Part shown: piece by piece, positions 31,825 through 34,370 of the stretch
How positions within the stretch are numbered: the stretch's first letter is position 1
Layout: each line of letters starts with the position of its first letter
From: Guillardia theta CCMP2712
Lineage: Eukaryota > Cryptophyceae > Pyrenomonadales > Geminigeraceae
Direction: 5' to 3'
Assembly: GCF_000315625.1 (NCBI RefSeq)
Contig: NW_005434590.1
Location: 1-34,370, forward strand
Length of the DNA stretch: 34,370 nucleotides
Made by a program: the position numbers and the translations under genes
Notes under the pieces: model-generated
The model's database searches: none
What the model was told of the DNA's origin: nothing
What the model saw: only the letters and a program-made list of their open reading frames with translations

Positions 31825-34370
31825 ATGCGAGCTTCATTACAGCCAATCTTCAAGGATAATCAGAGACCAGACGTGAATGTTGCACCTCCCTCCAACCCCC
31901 AACCCCCCCCCCGCCCCCTCCCTCCCTCCCTCCCTCCCTCCTCCCTCCCTCCCTCTCTTCCCCGGCCCCCTCCCTCCCTCCCTCCCTCCATCTGATTCTT
32001 CTCTCAGGGTGGCACTGTAGACTTCGAAGATCAAAGTCAAGAGGAAGAGCAGCAGGACGGGAGCATCAGGCGAGGCCTATCGAGCGATCACAATCAGACA
32101 CCACCACCTTCTACTCCTCATCTTCTCCCTCTCCATCTCCCTCTCCCTCATCTCCCACCAACCCTAAACCCTAAACTCTCCTCTCCTCCTCCTCTCTGAT
32201 CCTTTTCTCTTCAGCACTGGCGTCGGCATCATCTTCCACGACTTCTCCGACGCTCTCGTTGTCAGAGCTCTTGTGCCAGGATGCGCAGCCGCTGTGAGTC
32301 CTCCTCCCTCCCCTCGAAGCTCTCTCCTTCCCTCCCTCCTTCTCGTCGCCTTCCCTCTCACCCGCATGCATGGCAGCAAAGTGGAGTCATTCTGCCTGGG
32401 GACGAGCTCGTCATGATCGATGGCGTCAGTCCACCCAAGGAAGAGCAGCTGACGGTGACTCCCTCCCTCTTCCCCTCTCCCTTCCCCCTCCTCCTTCTCC
32501 TCGCCTTCGTCCTCATTTTCGTCGCTCCCTCTCTTCTCTCCTCCTCTTCTCCCTACCTCGGCTGCTTCTTTTCTCTTACTTCTCCTTCAGGGCCCCGAGG
32601 GCTCCTACGTCGTTCTCACCTTCTTACGGACATCCGGGGAGGAGGAGAGGAGCGAGCCAAGAGTCCTTCCCGCCATCCCGTTGGCTGCACAAGCGAAAAG
32701 CACTGAAGGTTTCACCTTCTCGCTCAATCTGATGCGGTAAGACCCCTTCCCTCCCCTTTCCTAGCATCGCTCTTAACTTCTCCTGTGGCAGGGGAGGAAT
32801 CGAGTTCATCGAACTTGCACGTGGGTCGTATGAGCTTCAAGTCCGATGCCAAGACCTGCAGGCCCTGGTGGGAGGGACGGAGGAGAGGAGGAGGAGAGAG
32901 TTACTCTGCTCCTCAGGTTCAAGATGCTGAGGCCGTCGCGGATGAGAACGTGCGACTGAAGGTCCTGATGTTGGTGGAGGAGTGAGAGGAGAGATGAAAA
33001 GAGAGTAGATGCATGTGGAGGAGCTCGAGCTCCTCCTAGCTCGGGCAGACCTCTGGTCGAGATCAGAAGGGGAGGGGCAGGAGCGACCGGCTGGTCTCCT
33101 GACGCACGAGGAGGCGCGAGAGCTCTATGCTCCTCGGTACGTGATAGTCTGATGCCTGGCAGCTGCTTGACTCCTGTACTACAGGGACTGCCTCTCCTTC
33201 CTCTTCCCGGTGATGCTCCTCACACTCCCTTCCTCCTCCTTCCTCCTTTTCTTCACTCCTCTCCTCCCTATCCCTGCTCCTTACACTCCCTTCCTCCTCC
33301 TTCCTCCTTTTCTTCACTCCTCTCCTCCCTATCCCTGCCTGGTGCTAAACAAGATCGGCAGCTGCGTGAGAAACCGGAGAAGAAGGGAGTGGCAGGTGAC
33401 TTGAGAGGTCGAGGAGCTTGAGAGGTCGAGGAGCTTGAGAGGTCGAGGAGCTTGAGAGGTCGAGGAGTTTGAGAGGTCGAGGAGCTTGAGAGGTCGAGGA
33501 GCTTGAGAGGTCGAGGAGCTTGAGAGGTCGAGGAGCTTGAGAGGTCGAGGAGCTTGAGAGGTCGAGGAGCTTGAGAGGTCGAGGAGCTTGAGAGGTCGAG
33601 GAGCTTGAGAGGTCGAGGAGCTTGAGAGGTCGAGGAGCTTGAGAGGTCGAGGAGCTTGAGAGGTCGAGGAGCTTGAGAGGTCGAGGAGTTTGAGAGGTCG
33701 AGGAGCTTGAGAGGTCGAGGAGCTTGAGAGGTCGAGGAGCTGACATTGAGCAGAGGCGTTTTCTCCCCTGCACTTCCTCAGCATCTCTCCTCCGCCTCCT
33801 GCGGCAACGAATCCTGTCGGTCTTCCTGCTCCTCTTGCCCCCGACTCTCTCCCGTCCCTCCCGACCACGAAAGTCCCTCCAATCTTCCCAACTCCCTTCA
33901 AAATCACTACCTCCTCCTCCTCCTCCTCATCATCATCATCATCACCATCATCCGCCTTCCTCTTCCTCCTCCTCCTCCTCCTCCTCCTCCTCGCTGACCT
34001 GTCTATTCCTAGCCCTCTCAGGCCCCGTCAGGCGAGCAGAATGAGAGAATCGTAGTTCTTCAACGAGGAAATGGTGGGTCAGCAGAGACTGGGAGGAGGA
34101 GGAGGAGGAGGAGGAGGAGGAGGAGGGAGCTGACAGATTGGCAGCATCGGGTGTGGAGGGTCTGGGCGGCATTGGAATTCGATTTGAAAGACCAGCGTCG
34201 GTGGTGAGAAAGAGAAGGGGGAGGGAGGAGGAGAGGGTAAGACGTAAATGCTTCAGGCGTTCGGTCCCTTCATAATCTCTCACATCGCTCAAGGCAGCTC
34301 GGTAACGCCGAACCTCCTCCTGCCTCCGAGTCAGCTGAGACTTTCCTCCCCGCCCCCCCCCCCCCCCAGC
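31825..34370 (+). CDS. PDZ-domain scaffold-like protein (3' end outside window)
   Basis: Exons chained in frame: 31825-31872, 32008-32069, 32215-32293, 32377-32454, 32591-32736, 32792-32867, 32917-32973, 33021-33136, 33185-33209, 33362-33395, 33754-33872, 34022-34073, 34145-34203, possibly 34298 onward. The first PDZ domain reads TGVGIIFHDFSDALVVRALV (carboxylate-loop region), SGVILPGDELVMIDGVSP and GPEGSYVVLTFLR, the classic G-x-G-I ... G-D ... I-D-G ... G-S-x-V order. It is followed by a short second strand-rich segment (FTFSLNLM, GGIEFIELARGSYELQV), a coiled coil (VQDAEAVADENVRLKVLM), a region with LTHEEARELYAPRDCLSFLF, and a Pro-rich exon. GLGGIGIRFERPASV near the right edge looks like the start of a second PDZ domain. 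The true 5' end may lie upstream. PDZ domains bind C-terminal peptides; partner unknown. Confidence 0.78.
31892..31992. repeat. (CCTC)n pyrimidine array in an intron
   Basis: CCTCCCTC tetranucleotide units with C-runs, filling most of intron 31873-32007 of the PDZ gene and ending in the TCTTCTCTCAG acceptor. Confidence 0.9.
32162..32175. repeat. Two CCCTAAA telomere-like units
   Basis: Two adjacent CCCTAAA heptamers (the plant/algal-type telomere unit) inside the 145-nt intron 32070-32214 of the PDZ gene. Only two copies, so chance is quite possible. Confidence 0.6.
33222..33342. repeat. 61-bp tandem duplication in an intron
   Basis: A pyrimidine-rich unit starting ACACTCCCTTCCTCC occurs at 33222 and 33283, nearly identical, inside the PDZ-gene intron that begins at 33210. 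Confidence 0.9.
33403..33742. repeat. 17-bp minisatellite, about 20 copies, within an intron
   Basis: The unit GAGAGGTCGAGGAGCTT repeats about 20 times with only rare G-to-T changes (GAGTTT units near 33466 and 33690). It fills the 358-nt intron 33396-33753 of the PDZ gene. Because 17 is not a multiple of three, all frames cycle through a 17-residue pattern, producing the spurious minus-strand LDLSSSSTSQAPRPLK frame. Confidence 0.95.
33910..33992. repeat. (CTC)n(CAT)n(CTC)n array in an intron
   Basis: Compound trinucleotide array between the Pro-rich exon (ends near 33872) and the exon starting at 34022 of the PDZ gene. Confidence 0.9.
34090..34128. repeat. (GGA)n microsatellite in an intron
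   Basis: About 12 GGA triplets in the short intron 34074-34144 of the PDZ gene. The window itself ends with a C-tract (34351-34367). Confidence 0.9.

Noticed and set aside
32162-32175. Interstitial telomere
   Set aside because: Only two CCCTAAA units in a pyrimidine-rich intron; too short to claim telomeric origin.
33403-33742. Regular repeats considered as a CRISPR array
   Set aside because: Units are directly abutting 17-mers without spacers, in eukaryotic DNA and inside an intron.
33329-33907. 192-residue minus-strand frame made of LDLSSSSTSQAPRPLK repeats
   Set aside because: It is the translation of the 17-bp minisatellite; any frame through it is open. The plus-strand PDZ gene treats the array as an intron with consistent phases.
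1-34370. tRNA, rRNA or other structured RNA genes
   Set aside because: No tRNA T-loop/anticodon arrangement or rRNA-like stretch was recognised by eye on either strand; a covariance-model scan would be needed to be sure.

Overview
The window is nuclear DNA of a eukaryotic, intron-rich protist. The genes are cut into many small exons separated by short introns, mostly 40-60 nt with GT-AG ends. When I joined exons by hand, reading frame and intron phase stayed consistent across up to 28 exons. Gene content (a microbial-rhodopsin/histidine-kinase fusion, a lipid-binding protein of a type common in plastid lineages, a Qa-SNARE, a chromatin reader) and GC-rich coding sequence fit an alga, for example a cryptophyte. 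Composition alone cannot settle the species. All exon boundaries come from reading the sequence and have no transcript support.

Layout, left to right. (1) 1-2208, minus strand: an eight-helix rhodopsin fused to a histidine kinase, cut by the left edge. (2) 2209-5425: gene-free, a G/C-tract block followed by a very GC-rich island with strong palindromes. (3) About 5442-6954, plus: a START/polyketide-cyclase-like protein whose introns hold large CAT arrays. (4) 7276-11838, minus: a 28-exon gene for a roughly 1019-residue protein with PWWP, HMG-box, PHD finger and RRM domains. (5) 11839-13983: gene-free, a C-tract block and a second GC island. (6) 13984-19261, plus: a 23-exon gene for a protein of about 1385 residues made almost entirely of eight tandem GAF domains. 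(7) 19329-21160, minus: a six-exon helical protein of unknown function. (8) 21161-23102: gene-free, purine repeat, G-tract block and AT-rich stretch with a TATA box. (9) About 23103-26389, plus: a coiled-coil protein of unknown function. (10) 26790-26972, minus: a doubtful small gene. (11) 27600-28045: a C-tract block and third GC island. (12) 28046-30245, minus: a complete 13-exon Qa-SNARE. (13) 30706-30960, minus: a small hypothetical ORF. (14) 31825 to the right edge, plus: a PDZ-domain protein cut by the window end.

There is no operon logic. The genes are independent eukaryotic units, several of them packed tail-to-tail. Themes are sensing (rhodopsin kinase, multi-GAF protein), chromatin/RNA biology, membrane traffic and scaffolding. 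The main discovery candidates are the rhodopsin-kinase with altered active-site residues, the PWWP-HMG-PHD-RRM fusion, the octa-GAF protein, several inferred GC-AG and 32-35-nt introns, and the repeated pairing of G/C-tract blocks with GC islands at gene borders.
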